A DNA stretch of 64,000 bases, taken from assembly GCA_031761405.1 (NCBI GenBank), contig JASEVX010000007.1, forward strand, positions 38,430,734 through 38,494,733, given 5' to 3'. The stretch is from Serripes groenlandicus (lineage: Eukaryota > Mollusca > Bivalvia > Cardiida > Cardiidae). The notes below the pieces were generated by a model. The model did no database searches. It was not told the origin of the DNA and worked only from the letters and a program-made list of their open reading frames with translations. Shown here in pieces: positions 1 to 12,456 of the stretch (its first letter is position 1; every line of letters begins with the position of its first letter). A program made the position numbers and the translations under genes.

Positions 1-85
1 TGATACTGCTGCTGATGATGAAGATTATGAGCAAAATGGTTTTGCGGATGAAATTATCTAAAGCATTATTATGATGCTGCTGCTG

Positions 86-116
<31 letters not shown>

Positions 117-992
117 TGATGTCATGCTGCTGCTGCTACTGCTGCTGCCGATGATGATGATGTTGATGATTATGCTGCTGCTGATGCTCCTGATGCTGAT
201 GGTATTGAGAAATATGATATTGCGGATGAAAATATCTAAAGCATGAATTCAACAGAAAATTACTTATCTTTTTATCACATTTGGACATATCTGCAACCGA
301 CTTTTGAAAACAAAAAGGTGGATATGCTCATATTGACCTACTATTTTCTCCTTTTAGCATAGTGTTTTGAACTCAATTCAAAATACATGCACACTACATC
401 TGAGCCGTCCCATGACAAAACCAACAGTATGGCCTCTGCGTAATGTATCGACCCAGATCAGCCTGCGCAGTCCGCGCAGACTGATCCGGGTCGACACATT
501 CCGTCTCAGGGGTATAGAGGTATTGAGTAATGATTCCTGAAACAAAAAATCCACAGGAGGCGAAAAGTGTTTATCCGGGTAAGCCTGCGCAGCGTGCTAA
601 GGCTGATCCGGTGGATACTTTACGCAGAGTCCACAATGTTGGTTTTCTCAAGGGACGGCTCATCTATCATATATATAGACAGTTTCCATCTTTTGCCTCG
701 TGTATCAAAGTCGCCTTCTACAAAGTGTGCTGCATGCTGGAAAGGTGTTACGTGTTGAGAATATCGAGGATCAGGGTTATACCATAAAGGAAGTAGACAT
801 TAAACATGTAACATGTACTCGGCATGATTTTAATTTCAAAGACATGCTCTGAAAACCTGGAGTCCCGGAATCAAGGAACCTTGCTTTTATCTGATCATCT
901 ATTAGTTACTTCGACCCTTTGACTCGAATAGACTTCTATGTTGATCTAGACGTTTTAAAAAAAAACTTTGACTACAGGAACCGTGTTCGTAA
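1..992. repeat. Left copy of a 992-bp direct duplication
   Basis: Bases 1-992 recur at 2480-3471 with an offset of 2479. I found no difference in the stretches compared, including GAT/CTG microsatellite lengths and a 9-A run. The copies diverge at 993 versus 3472. The copy is cut by the window start, so the true duplicated unit may be longer. It begins with GAT/CTG-rich trinucleotide sequence (about 1-205) and contains one D-type inverted-repeat element. Either a very recent tandem duplication or an assembly artefact fits. Confidence 0.9.
401..663 (+). mobile_element. D-family inverted-repeat element (left duplicate)
   Basis: It starts TGAGCCGTCCC and ends GGGACGGCTCA, so its termini are inverted repeats. 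The interior carries GC-rich palindromes (CTGCGCAGTCCGCGCAG) and the landmarks of this family: GTATCGACC, GAGGCGAAAAGTGT and TTTACGCAGAGTCC. It has no coding capacity. The small open frames across it (about 530-787) recur wherever the element recurs. Confidence 0.7.
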
Positions 993-1318
993 TAGCAACG
1001 GTAATACGAGAGAGAGATCGAAATGTTGCACATGCATCAGAGCTTATATGACTGCATTGTGTAAAGAGTCAAGCTATCTTAGCTTACTGCGGCGCGATAA
1101 GACTGAGACATTAACTGTATAAGAAACAGAACGTTTTTGTTGGTGTTTTCCCGTGTTTACTTATTACCATTAATCATATTTGACTGCATCAACCCCATCT
1201 GTCTGAGGGTCGGGCTTATCGCAATTCATCTCACTTCGCTACGGTCAAACGCAAATGGTCAATGCTCACTCTTTACCCTTTACATCTTCCACATGCTGGA
1301 GGCCTTATTTGATAATAC

Positions 1319-2028
<710 letters not shown>

Positions 2029-2479
2029 TGTCTCAACATTTTACAGACATATCTCTATTCTAATTCAGAGAGATATTTGTTCAAGAGCAATCGCTCGAAT
2101 CCCAACAGTGATCATATATTTGAATGCAAACGTCTCAAGTTTAAAGAGATATTTCTCCCCTCTAGGTAGAGAACTTTTTATTGACAAAAAAGGAGCGGAA
2201 CGGTTTGCCAGGGTAAGAGTTATGCGGAAGGACTGAAATATGTATCGACCTTCAGCGGCCTAATGACTGGTAATTTATCATCAGTAAGATATCATCGGTA
2301 TCCCATCATCACCGATCTTTAATGTGTGCAGGAAGGAGTTTTAACATGCATGTTCATTGGGCATGAGGTTTATCTTTATTCTTAATGAATGATCAAAATG
2401 ATGATAGTCGCGATGAGATAGGTTTTAATACTTATGGTAAAGATGATGATGAAGATGATCATGATGCTGCTGATGCTGC
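2029..2479. other. Spacer between microsatellite and second duplicate
   Basis: Unique-looking AT-rich sequence, ending in GAT/ATG-rich trinucleotide sequence that leads into the second copy at 2480. I see no gene. Confidence 0.5.
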
Positions 2480-2564
2480 TGATACTGCTGCTGATGATGA
2501 AGATTATGAGCAAAATGGTTTTGCGGATGAAATTATCTAAAGCATTATTATGATGCTGCTGCTG

Positions 2565-2595
<31 letters not shown>

Positions 2596-3471
2596 TGATG
2601 TCATGCTGCTGCTGCTACTGCTGCTGCCGATGATGATGATGTTGATGATTATGCTGCTGCTGATGCTCCTGATGCTGATGGTATTGAGAAATATGATATT
2701 GCGGATGAAAATATCTAAAGCATGAATTCAACAGAAAATTACTTATCTTTTTATCACATTTGGACATATCTGCAACCGACTTTTGAAAACAAAAAGGTGG
2801 ATATGCTCATATTGACCTACTATTTTCTCCTTTTAGCATAGTGTTTTGAACTCAATTCAAAATACATGCACACTACATCTGAGCCGTCCCATGACAAAAC
2901 CAACAGTATGGCCTCTGCGTAATGTATCGACCCAGATCAGCCTGCGCAGTCCGCGCAGACTGATCCGGGTCGACACATTCCGTCTCAGGGGTATAGAGGT
3001 ATTGAGTAATGATTCCTGAAACAAAAAATCCACAGGAGGCGAAAAGTGTTTATCCGGGTAAGCCTGCGCAGCGTGCTAAGGCTGATCCGGTGGATACTTT
3101 ACGCAGAGTCCACAATGTTGGTTTTCTCAAGGGACGGCTCATCTATCATATATATAGACAGTTTCCATCTTTTGCCTCGTGTATCAAAGTCGCCTTCTAC
3201 AAAGTGTGCTGCATGCTGGAAAGGTGTTACGTGTTGAGAATATCGAGGATCAGGGTTATACCATAAAGGAAGTAGACATTAAACATGTAACATGTACTCG
3301 GCATGATTTTAATTTCAAAGACATGCTCTGAAAACCTGGAGTCCCGGAATCAAGGAACCTTGCTTTTATCTGATCATCTATTAGTTACTTCGACCCTTTG
3401 ACTCGAATAGACTTCTATGTTGATCTAGACGTTTTAAAAAAAAACTTTGACTACAGGAACCGTGTTCGTAA
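2480..3471. repeat. Right copy of the 992-bp direct duplication
   Basis: Partner of 1-992. The left junction is inside GAT/CTG microsatellite sequence. The right junction is at 3471, after the shared CGTGTTCGTAA. Beyond it the sequence is unrelated to that after position 992. Confidence 0.9.
2880..3142 (+). mobile_element. D-family inverted-repeat element (right duplicate)
   Basis: Same element as at 401-663, carried along by the duplication and not an independent insertion. Confidence 0.7.
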
Positions 3472-4480
3472 AGCCTGTGCCTTCAATTAAGAGCCAAGCC
3501 CGTCGGTGTAAACTCATCATTGATACCTTGATTATGTGGTATTTCAAGAATTAACTTTCAACTCTTCCAACTGCAAAGCTAAACAAACAAACAAACCCAT
3601 TTTAGACATGTAGCACTGAACTGTTTACTTATTCACAGAAAAGAATAGACATGTAATTGTTGATCAAGATGCTCGTCTCAATACCAAACACGAACTGTTG
3701 TTCAACGTTATTTAAAGGAAATGTTTGATGCAAAGGTGTAATATTTGAGATTGTTGTTATCGTGTAATAGCAAACGATCAAAGCAATGCATTTCCGATGA
3801 TCAGACACAGGCAATGCCATAGAAGCAATCCGAAACATTTGCTTTGTATTTCCATGATAATTGATAAATGCTTTCGTTATTTAAACATTAACCGCGTCTG
3901 AAGAGAAATGGCTCGATGGCATTTATTCCGGGTTTATCAATTTCGGGTTCTGTTGTGCCCAGTAGAAAGGCTAAGTTATATTACATATCAAGAACGGGAT
4001 CACACAGATTGATATGGGAATGCAACCCTACTTTTTCCCCGAGGTTACATATGGGTCAATGCAGTATGAAGACGGACAATGAAGGACATGAAGATCCCTC
4101 CACCAATCGCTAGACGGGGTTCAAGTATAAGCGAGCTGTTTGACTATGAAGAGATTTTTCGTTTGCACAGTGTCTGCTGCGTGTTCTCATATTAATTTTA
4201 ATGAGTCGTTCGCTGTGTCAAATATCTAGAAATGTATCCAGCTAGTTAGGTTTAATCCTTTTGCTCATATAACGAAACTCAGCAGTCGACTTTGTCGTTT
4301 CTAGGAAAGTATGGTTAAGTTGCTAATAAATGAAAGGAGAACTATTGAATATAATTGAAAACAATGTAGCCAAAAATTGAAATTGTTCATTGTGTACACA
4401 ATCTTCTTTGCATTAATGTTGTTAAACGTCGTCTGCTGCAGATGCATCAGAAATTAGCCAGCGTGTGGGAACAGCGTTAT
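3472..4480. other. No recognisable feature
   Basis: AT-rich sequence. Open frames at 3629-3838 (minus) and 3916-4113 (plus) lack splice signals or recognisable protein features. Part of the latter resembles a dispersed sequence near 11120 (CATATGG...GAAG.CGGACA). Confidence 0.4.
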
Positions 4481-4482
4481 CG

Positions 4483-5935
4483 ACCATACACCTGTATGGG
4501 ATCTTACAACAGGGTTAGCGACCATACACCTGTATGGAATCTTACAACAGGGTTAGCGACCATACACCTGTATGGAATCTTACAACAGGGTTAGCTACCA
4601 TACACCTGTATGGAATCTTACAACAGGTTTAGCGAGTATGGGATCTTACAACAGGGTTAGCGACCATACACCTGTATGGAATCTTACAACAGGGTTAGCG
4701 ACCATACACCTGTATGGAATCTTACAACAGGGTTAGCGACCATACACCTGTATGGAATCTTACAACAGGGTTAGCGACCATACACCTGTATGGAATCTTA
4801 CAACAGGGTTATCGACCATACACCTGTATGGAATCTTACAACAGGTTTAGCGAGTATGGAATCTTACAACAGGGTTAGCGACCATACACCTGTATGGGAT
4901 CTTACAACAGGGTCAACGACCATACACCTGTATGGGATCTTACAACAGAGTTAGCGACCTTACACCTGTATGGAATCTTACAACAGGGTTAGCGACCATA
5001 CACCTGTATGGAATCTTACAACAGGGTTAGCGACCATACTCCTGTATGGGATCTTACAACAGGGTTAGCGACCATACTCCTGTATGGGATCTTACAACAG
5101 GGTTAGCGACCATACTCCTGTATGAGATCTTACAACAGGGTTATCGACCATACTCCTGTATGGGATTTTACAACAGGGTTAGCGACCATACACCTGTATG
5201 GAATCTTACAACAGGGTTATCGACCATACACCTGTATGGGATCTTACAACAGGGTTAGCGACCATACTCCTGTATGGGATCTTATAACAGGGTTAGCGAC
5301 CATACTCCTGTATGAGATCTTACAACAGGGTTAGCGACCATACACCTGTATGGAATCGTACAACAGGGTTAGCGACCATACACCTGTATGGGATCTTACA
5401 ACAGGGTTAGCGACCATACACCTGTATGGGATCTTACAACAGGGTTAGCGACCATACACCTGTATGGAATCTTACAACAGGGTTAGCGACCATACTCCTG
5501 TATGGGATTTTACAACAGGGTTTGCGACCATACACCTGTATGGAATCTTGCAACAGGGTTATCGACCATACACCTGTATGGAATCTTACAACAGGGTTAG
5601 CGACCATACTCCTGTATGGGATTTTACAACAGGGTTAGCGACCATACACCTGTATGGAATCTTACAACAGGGTTATCGACCATACACCTGTATGGGATCT
5701 TACAACAGGGTTAGCAACCATACTCCTGTATGGGATCTTACAACAGGGTTAGTGACCATACTCCTGTATGAGATCTTACAACAGGGTTAGCGACCATACT
5801 CCTGTATGAGATCTTACAAGAGGGTTATCGACCATACTCCTGTATGGGATTTTACAACAGGGTTATCGACCATACACCTGTATGGAATCTTACAACAGGG
5901 TTAGCGACCATACTCCTGTATGGGATTTTACAACA
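4483..5935. repeat. 38-bp minisatellite, about 38 units
   Basis: Head-to-tail 38-bp units run GACCATACACCTGTATGG, then GATCTTACAACAGGGTTA. Variant positions are ACA/ACT before CCTG, GGG/GGA/GAG after the TAT, and TTAGC/TTATC. Two shortened units (about 4622-4645 and 4842-4865) lack the CCATAC...TGT segment. Because 38 is not a multiple of 3, three units give a 38-residue peptide period. Each open frame stops where TTAGC puts TAG in frame, so the 70-108 codon ORFs are not genes. Confidence 0.96.
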
Positions 5936-6137
5936 TCCTGGTAATCCTAGTTTTAACTCTTTTATTGCCGAATTTCACAAAGACGACTCTTCCATGTTGA
6001 GAATTGAACCACTCCAATTTTGTCCAACAGGAAATTTGGTAAAATTTAATGTCTTAGCGACAAACAATGCACATTTTAGGAGTGACTTGAATCTGCATTG
6101 CTTGTAATAGCACTGAAATGCCTTTGGTAGCGAAAGA

Positions 6138-6349
6138 GGTAAAACTCTTCCACTTGCAGACCCATTTTGACGCATATTCAGAACGCTGTGGCCAAAGGAG
6201 TACTTGCTCATAAAGAGCAAGTTCTCCTTGGATTACCATGTTATCAACTCTTTGAATAATTGCACTTTCATATATGACCATTTTCCATGGTGTTGGCTCT
6301 GTGTTTTCAAAGTTGTCTGCTGCACTATTGTTGTATTTGGAAAAAGGGG
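6138..6349 (+). mobile_element. Family A TTAA element, old degenerate copy
   Basis: It retains the left motif CTCTTCCACTTGCAGACC, the central inverted repeat (TTGCTC.../...GAGCAAGTTCTCC), TTGTCTGCTGCA and a right end resembling GGAAAAAGGG. The TTAA flanks have decayed. Confidence 0.45.
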
Positions 6350-6817
6350 GATTGATAAAGGCGTCCTTTTGATACTCTCTATCAAGTTTTGCCAAGCACA
6401 TGTTTTTCGTCGAATCAAAGGACGCCATCTTGTGTGTAGCCAATACGTTAAATGTAGTTATCTGTCGTCTGCATCGTACATTTATTAATTTGTTTTAGAG
6501 ATAAACATGCCAAGAACTATTTAGTAAAAAAAAGAAAATTGGAAAATCCAACCTCAAAAACTCAAAATCATGTCTAAAGCGAAGCGATTCTTCAAACGAA
6601 ACGCCCGGTGACTGCAGGTCTGAAAGCTTCTGATTTAATAACTCTATGATCCAAATTGTTTTTGTATGTGGGAATCTTTTTAAACTAGGAAAACACGCTC
6701 TTTAATTTGATTTGCTGGTACACTTATATCCCATTAGGGCTGCATAACATGGTACCCTGTTTATTGAAAGTATGTACAGCCTTGTACAGAAATGCGTAAT
6801 TATTGATTGGTTTAGTA

Positions 6818-7035
6818 TTATCCCATATACAACAATTATGCAGCAGAATCTTTAAAAACATATGGGCACAAACATAGAAAAGCTCTATAAATGGGATTAT
6901 AACTATTGAATAGAGTTGAAAACATTGTGGCAAAGGGAGATATTGCTCATCCTTGGCAATTTCTCCTTTTGCCACAATGTTTTCAAAAGAGGCTTAATGC
7001 AGATGCGCCAGAAAGCGTCTGTATGTGATGCAAAG
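6818..7035 (+). mobile_element. Family A TTAA element, old degenerate copy
   Basis: Recognisable by TATGCAGCAGA, GAAAACATTGTGGCAAAGGGAG, a central TTGC...GCAA hairpin, TTTTGCCACAATGTTTTC and AGCGTCTGTATG. Both termini have decayed. Confidence 0.5.
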
Positions 7036-7533
7036 GATTCTGCATACGACTTCTTGTCTTCTCTTAAATAGATTACGTTTTGAAAACATTGTAAGAAAGG
7101 CCGTTTTTCAATGGTATTTCATCACGTTGCCTGGTCAGTTCCTCTCACGTGTTTTTCCTGTGTGTGTTTCATACAAGAGTCATGCTAGGCAACTGGCTAC
7201 CTTCCAGATAAGTGTCTGACTCATTGGTGGAAGACAAAGGACGCCTATCACAATGACTTTGTTAGAAAAGTAGAAAATCTTCATCAATAACCGTTTCTCT
7301 TTTATCCAATTATTTTCATTTCTGTTATAACCGACTTCCTTTATATTTAAATGCTATGTGTTTTAGACTCTTACTACTGTTTCTGCGTACAGACACGGGG
7401 GAGTCTGTGTGCATTCAAACAATTTCGTCAGAGTCCGCACACATATAGTATGCATACATAAATACATTTTTGAACAAGGTAGAATACCTCGTGTCAGTTT
7501 GGTGATGCTTTACTGGTACACCTCCCTTTATAA

Positions 7534-7781
7534 TATGAGCCGTTCCACGAGAAAACCAACTCTGCGTAATGTATCGACCCGGATCAGCCTGAGCACAACG
7601 CGCAGGCTAACCTAGACGGACACTTTTCGCCTCCTGTGCATTTTCTGTTTCAGGAATCATTACTCTATAATCTTTACCCCTGAGACAGAATGTATCGGCC
7701 CGGATTAGCTGCGCAGGCTGATCTGGGTCGATACATTACTCAGACTCCATAATGTTGGTTTTCCCATGGAACGGCTCATAG
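7534..7781 (-). mobile_element. D-family inverted-repeat element
   Basis: Both ends are intact: ATGAGCCGTTCCACGAGAAA on the left and GGAACGGCTCAT on the right, with the usual interior reversed (GGCGAAAAGTGT reads on the minus strand). About 248 bp. Confidence 0.75.
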
Positions 7782-7970
7782 TCTGATGTCTGTTTGAGCG
7801 GCGCTCTGCTGTCCGCCAATTAGTCACAAAAGTTTTAATTAAGTTCCGTGTAGCATTATCCATTAGAATCCATTAAAGTTGGTTTTCCTTGAGTTACTCC
7901 CATTTGGAAAGAACTATTTGCTTTATTATTTTAGTGAAATGTTGTTGGACAACTCGTCCATCTCTGAAGA

Positions 7971-8141
7971 TCTGATTAATTGATTGGGGTTTAACGCCGT
8001 TTTTATCAATTTCTTAGTTATATCACGGCGGCTAGTTCACCTACTCATGCATTTCCTGGTTTTCTCACACCCGTACTACAAACAACAATCTTCCCAAGCA
8101 ACTGACTGCTTTTCCACATAGACTTAGCCCATTGGTGGAAC
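7971..8141 (-). mobile_element. Type 1 SINE, truncated at its head
   Basis: Reading on the minus strand, the 3' part is ...GTGATATAACT-type sequence, then GGCGTTAAACCCCAATCAAT. The tRNA-like head is missing. On the plus strand it reads TTGATTGGGGTTTAACGCCG then TTATATCACGGCGG. Confidence 0.7.
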
Positions 8142-8281
8142 TGAAGATCTGAACAAATGGCAATAAAGAACTACATACTATATATAAACAATAATATACT
8201 TTTACATGTTCCCACATAAAATAAATATGCTTCAGACGCCTTTGAATACATATAGGCAAAGCTGTGAAACAAAATATATTA

Positions 8282-8430
8282 AATTATGAATAAATAATGA
8301 ATTAATCTGAAAACACTGTGACATAATGAGAAATTGCTCCTCTCTAGCGTTTTCTCCTTAGTTGTGGTCTTCAAATGTCGTCTGCTAGTTATGCGTCAAA
8401 TTGCGTCTGCAAGTAGGAAAGGGTCAATTA
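8282..8430 (+). mobile_element. Family A right-half remnant
   Basis: AAAACACTGTGACA, GAGAAATTGCTC, GTCGTCTGCT and a terminal AGGAAAGGGTCAA remain. The left half is not recognisable. Confidence 0.45.
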
Positions 8431-8466
8431 TTGGAACATGTATTTAGGTAAACGTAGCAACGAATT

Positions 8467-8619
8467 GATTTTCTGTTTCAGGAATCATTACTCTATACCC
8501 CTATGCCCCTGAGACGGAATGCGTCGACCCGGATAAGCCTGCGCGAACTGCACCGGCTGATCTTGATCGATAAATTACGCAGAGTCCACAATGTTGTTTT
8601 TCTCACGGAACGGCTCATA
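8467..8619 (-). mobile_element. D-family element, half copy
   Basis: It starts in the middle of the consensus (TTTCTGTTTCAGGAATCATT) and runs to an intact terminus CGGAACGGCTCATA. Roughly half the element is absent. Confidence 0.65.
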
Positions 8620-8636
8620 TTCATGCACAAACTCGT

Positions 8637-8851
8637 TTACAGATTTTGATCTATTCTGAAGTAGTTGAAATATGTTTTTAATACACATGAAAGGACGACC
8701 AAAGCGGTCAGTCCGTAGCAGATAGCCATCGTTGTCCATTTATCATACGTTCGTCTGATACGGGCTTTTTTCTTCGTCTGCTCATTATGACCTATTGACT
8801 TTAATGTCGTCTGCAAATTGCTGCTGCGATTGTGGCTACTTTCACGTCCGC
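8637..8851 (-). CDS. Possible terminal coding exon with one membrane segment
   Basis: I do not recognise this protein. On the minus strand a pyrimidine-rich acceptor (TGTCTTTTCTAG) sits just before position 8851. The frame then runs 70 codons to a TAA at 8637. It holds a polar, basic stretch (KKKARIRR) followed by about 20 hydrophobic residues (MAICYGLTALVVLSCVL) and a short polar tail, which would suit a tail-anchored or single-pass membrane protein. Upstream on that strand lie three tandem 225-bp units, each ending in the same acceptor-like motif. A caution: the segment around 8760-8820 (GTCGTCTGCAAATTGC) resembles family A ends, so the frame may be repeat-derived. No other exon of this gene was found. 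Confidence 0.22.
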
Positions 8852-9526
8852 CTAGAAAAGACATTAATGGCTATTTAAAACGCATTTCCTCGCCCTTTTG
8901 ACATACCTTTTTCCTCCCTCGGCATTACTTCCTTTTTTTTTTTTTTTCGTTTTTTCTCCTCCTTTTTTATCTGTTTGTCCTTCGTCTTTAGTGTGACTAC
9001 TTTTAAAGTTTCTGAGGACAAATAAAAGTGTAACATCTTACATAGATGAATAATGATTTCGTAACAAACGGGGAAACCTAGAAAAGACATTAATGGCTAT
9101 TTAAAACGCATTTCCTCGCCCTTTGACATACCTTTTTTCCTCCCTCGGCATTACTTCCTTTTTTTTTTTTCCCTTTTTTCTCCTCCTTTTTTATCTGTTT
9201 GTCCTTCGTCTTTAGTGTGACTACTTTTAAAGTTTCTGAGGACAAATAAAAGTGTAACATCTTACATAGATGAATAATGATTTCGTAACAAACGGGGAAA
9301 CCTAGAAAAGACATTAATGGCTATTTAAAACGCATTTCCTCGCCCTTTGACATACCTTTTTTCCTTCCTCGGCATCACTTTCTTTTTTTTTTTTTCGTTT
9401 TTCTCCTCCTCTTTTATCTGTTTGTCCATAGTCTTTAGTGTGACTACTTTTTAAGTTTCTGTCGACAAATAAAAGTGTAACATCTTACATAGATGAATAA
9501 TGATGTTGTAACAAAGATGGAAACCT
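8851..9526. repeat. Three tandem units of about 225 bp
   Basis: The landmark CCTAGAAAAGACATTAATGG occurs at 8851, 9077 and 9301, and the third unit ends near 9526 at AAACCTAATGG. Units include a T-homopolymer tract of variable length and a shared block GTCTTTAGTGTGACTAC. Minus-strand open frames beginning M-S-F-L-G in each unit are repeat copies of each other. Confidence 0.93.
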
Positions 9527-9531
9527 AATGG

Positions 9532-9761
9532 TTAACCCTTTCCCTCATACAACAATGCTGCAGCAGACGACTTTGAACTTATTTTGTCAAAACATAGAAA
9601 ATCTCCATAGTTGAATGGATAACCTATGACAAAAAGTGGAAAACATTGTGGCAGAAGGAGAAATTGCACGTTTTGTGCAATTTCTTCTTTTGTCACTATG
9701 TTTTTAAAAAGCTGTCTGCTGCAGAGGCGTCAAAAACCGTCTATATGAGGGATAGGGTTAA
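9532..9761 (+). mobile_element. Family A TTAA element, young copy
   Basis: Complete 230-bp copy from TTAACCCTTTCCCTCATA to GAGGGATAGGGTTAA, with TTAA at both ends. Central hairpin GAAATTGCAC / GTGCAATTTC. Confidence 0.9.
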
Positions 9762-9943
9762 AGAGATTAAAACCCGTCTACAAAATGTTATATTTATATT
9801 TACAAAAGTGTGTTTGTCGTTCCCCTTGAACATTTTTTCGTAAAATAATCATATTTATTTTATATGTTTATAAAAATGTTCATCGAAATGGACCTTATTT
9901 AATTTGCTAATCTTTGGATACACACTGTCTCTTACTGGCGACA

Positions 9944-10128
9944 TGCGTCATTCGTCTGTCACCAATAGGCTAAGTCTATGTGGAAAAGCAGCCCGTTGCT
10001 TGGGAAGGTTGTTGTATGGAGAACTGGTGTGAGAAAACCAGGAAACACATGAGTAGGTGAACTGGCCGCCGTGATATGACTGAGAAATTGTTAAAAACGG
10101 CGTTAAACCCCAATCAATCAATCAATCA
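9944..10128 (+). mobile_element. Type 1 SINE, head missing
   Basis: 5'-truncated: it starts at GCGACATGCGTCATTCGTC and runs through GGCTAAGTCTATGTGGAAAA and GGTGAACTGGCCGCCGTGAT to a (CAAT)n tail. Confidence 0.75.
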
Positions 10129-10221
10129 AAAGTCTCTTATTGGCCGATAAACTGTCAAAATACATTTACAATAACCGTACATGACGGACAATTTGAATTT
10201 GAACCCAACGGATAAAACCCT

Positions 10222-10452
10222 TTAACCCTTCCCCTCATATAGACGCTTTCTGACGCCTCTGCAGCAGACGGCTTTTTGAAAACATAGTGACAAAAGAAGA
10301 AATTGCACGAAAACGTGCAATTTCTCCTTCTGCCACAATGTTTTCCACTTTTTGTCATAGGTTATCCATTCAATTATGGAGATTTTCTATGTTTTGACAA
10401 AATACGTTCAAAGTCGTCTGCTGCAGAATTGTCGCATGAGGGAAAGGGTTAA
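10222..10452 (-). mobile_element. Family A TTAA element, young copy
   Basis: Complete inverted copy with TTAA at both ends. The left end is slightly altered (CCCTTCCCCTCATA) and the right is canonical. It appears to have inserted at the left edge of an older copy that continues from 10453. Confidence 0.9.
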
Positions 10453-10660
10453 CACATACAGACGCATGTTTGATGCGTTTGCAGCAGATGACTTTTGAAA
10501 ACACTGTCACAAAAGGAGAACTTGTTTTTAATGAGCCATTTCTCCGTTTGCTACAACGGTTTTCAACAATATTCAATAGTCATTATTTCATTTATAGAGA
10601 GTTGCAATATGTATGTCTAGATGTTTCTTCAGCCGTCTGCTTCAACTATTGTGTACGTTG
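10453..10660 (-). mobile_element. Family A old copy, interrupted at its left end
   Basis: It continues from the young copy with CACATACAGACGC, TTTGCAGCAGATGACTTTTG, GAAAACACTGTCACAAAAGG and a decayed right part (GCCGTCTGCTTC). Confidence 0.5.
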
Positions 10661-10937
10661 GAATGGATTGACGTACAAACCGTGTCGTTTGACGTCAAAG
10701 CGGGGATGTAACATGTAACAAGACCGATTGTCGACTGACGCGGCGCAATTAAGGTTTCTACATGCATATTTAATGAGATGCATACATGCATATGGAATTT
10801 ATGTGGGATGTTTATTGTAGATGTATAGAAGTGAGCCGACTCTGGTATAAATGGACCCCTGTCGGTACGGTAGGTACATGTACATGTATGTGACAGTTAC
10901 ACAGCCGGGACAGCAATACTCTTGTTATAATCCGTCG

Positions 10938-11115
10938 TAACCCTTTCCCACATATAGGAAGTATGCAGCACATGACTGCATCTTTTTTAAAAGTTAAAGA
11001 CTGGAATATGAAAGTATAGTTACTGAATAGAGTTGAACACATTGTGTAAAAAGGAGAAATTGCTCGTTATTATATGCTTTGGGTGCATCAAAGTGCTGCA
11101 AGTTAGAAAGGGTAA
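10938..11115 (+). mobile_element. Family A old copy
   Basis: The left end TAACCCTTTCCCACATATAG is well kept. The interior is decayed and the right end reads AGAAAGGGTAA. Confidence 0.6.
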
Positions 11116-11149
11116 AGTTACATATGGATATATCCTACATGAAAGCGGA

Positions 11150-11206
11150 CAGTGAAGACTCGGGTAAAGCTATGCATATGCACAGGACTGCAGGAGTCTT
11201 CACTGT
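11150..11206. repeat. Palindromic CAGTGAAGACTC element
   Basis: CAGTGAAGACTC is matched by GAGTCTTCACTG about 45 bases later. The same kind of inverted pair occurs at 35803-35860 and, degenerate, at 33306-33366. Confidence 0.6.
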
Positions 11207-11544
11207 ATGCAAATCTAACAAGAACCAGAATCGCAAGCCGCGGCTTAAATAAAAAACGTTTTCCCATTTACATGACGAAATTTTAATAGCAATAAATATA
11301 CATATTTGTTGTTCATATGAATATATGCTGCTCTTGCAAGTAAGTTGATTGTTAATGTACGGAAAAGGAAGTCTTTGAAAACAAATTAATATACAGACTG
11401 CATGCATCGAAATGGCACACATCCCCTCTGGCGAAACCTCTATAGTTTAGATATCAATCATAATGAGTAATGAGTAATTAATTAAAGTTGACATGTAAGA
11501 TGATAATGAACCCCGTATCACGTCATCACATAACATTGAATTCC

Positions 11545-11612
11545 TTAACCCTTACCCACGTGTAAACGCATTTTGATGGACCTATAGTAAGCGACTTTTA
11601 AAATCATCAGGG
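11545..11612 (+). mobile_element. Family A left-end fragment
   Basis: TTAACCCTTACCCACGTGTAA followed by ACGCATTTTGATG. The right half is absent. Confidence 0.4.
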
Positions 11613-11754
11613 GATGGAAGGTGAATAAACATACAATTTCTTAGGTTTTACAATTAAACTTTCATATTGACTACCAAAATGAGATTCGCTTAACCTTACT
11701 GACTCCTCCATGTTTCAGTGGAAACTGTGATGGTACATTAAACTCTAGATTATA

Positions 11755-12066
11755 GATATTACAGTCAACGTTTTAAAACTGTTCAAAAGTTTTCTTCAAA
11801 TATTAGAATCATAATTCTTGGATAAAATTGGTGTAATAATTTCACTTCTCAGTACAATAAACAGCTAAATAGTGATCGTTTATGCTTCTTTTATACTGGG
11901 TAGACATACCCAGTAAGTCAAATTTTGAAAATTGTCATGACTTTCAATTAACTGTTTTTCTACATCTCCTGCCAAAATAGTTTTGAACTATTTATTTCTT
12001 TGTTGTCACTACTAGCAATATTTGCAGAAGTTCAACATTTCAATTCTTCTTGGAGTTCAGCATCCT
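11755..12066 (+). repeat. Dispersed repeat, copy 1 of 2
   Basis: About 310 bp shared in direct orientation with 45105-45417. Landmarks: GTAATAATTTCACTT, GATCGTTTATGCTTC, TACTGGGTAGACATA and CTTTGTTGTCACTA. It is non-coding in both places and the family is unknown to me. Confidence 0.75.
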
Positions 12067-12232
12067 TACTGATGTACAGACTGAACGAAGTATTTACAAT
12101 ACGCATGCACGCGTATTTGTGCCCCCATCTCAATTTGTGTTTATCTCGGGATATAGGTAACATAAAACTGGAGGGGGGCAAGGAAAGATTGGCAGCTATA
12201 TGTAGAGAAGTGAATTTATATCAAAGGTGTGT

Positions 12233-12456
12233 TTAACCTTTCCCCACATACATACAGCAATTATGCACTTTGAAAATATCCAGGCAAAATGTGACATGTC
12301 TCTATATAAGAAATGTTGATAATTGAAATGAGTTGACAATATTGTGACAACTGATGAAAATGCTCAGTATGAGCAAGTTCTTCTTTTGCCATAATGTTTT
12401 CAAAATTTATCTGCTGCAGAGGCGTGAGAAAGCGTTTGTATGAGGGAAATGGTTAA
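12233..12456 (+). mobile_element. Family A old copy with both TTAA ends
   Basis: TTAACCTTTCCCCACATACA to TATGAGGGAAATGGTTAA. The interior contains CTGCTGCAGAGGCGT and a central GCTCAGTATGAGC hairpin. Confidence 0.75.

Noticed and set aside
5046..5790. Repeat-protein ORFs of 70-108 codons with a 38-residue period
   Set aside because: All arise from the 38-bp minisatellite and end wherever TAG falls in frame.
4483..5935. CRISPR-like array
   Set aside because: Units are contiguous with no unique spacers, and the genome is eukaryotic.
9536..9545. TAACCC at family A ends as telomere-like sequence
   Set aside because: Only one unit, explained by TTAA followed by the CCCTTT terminus.
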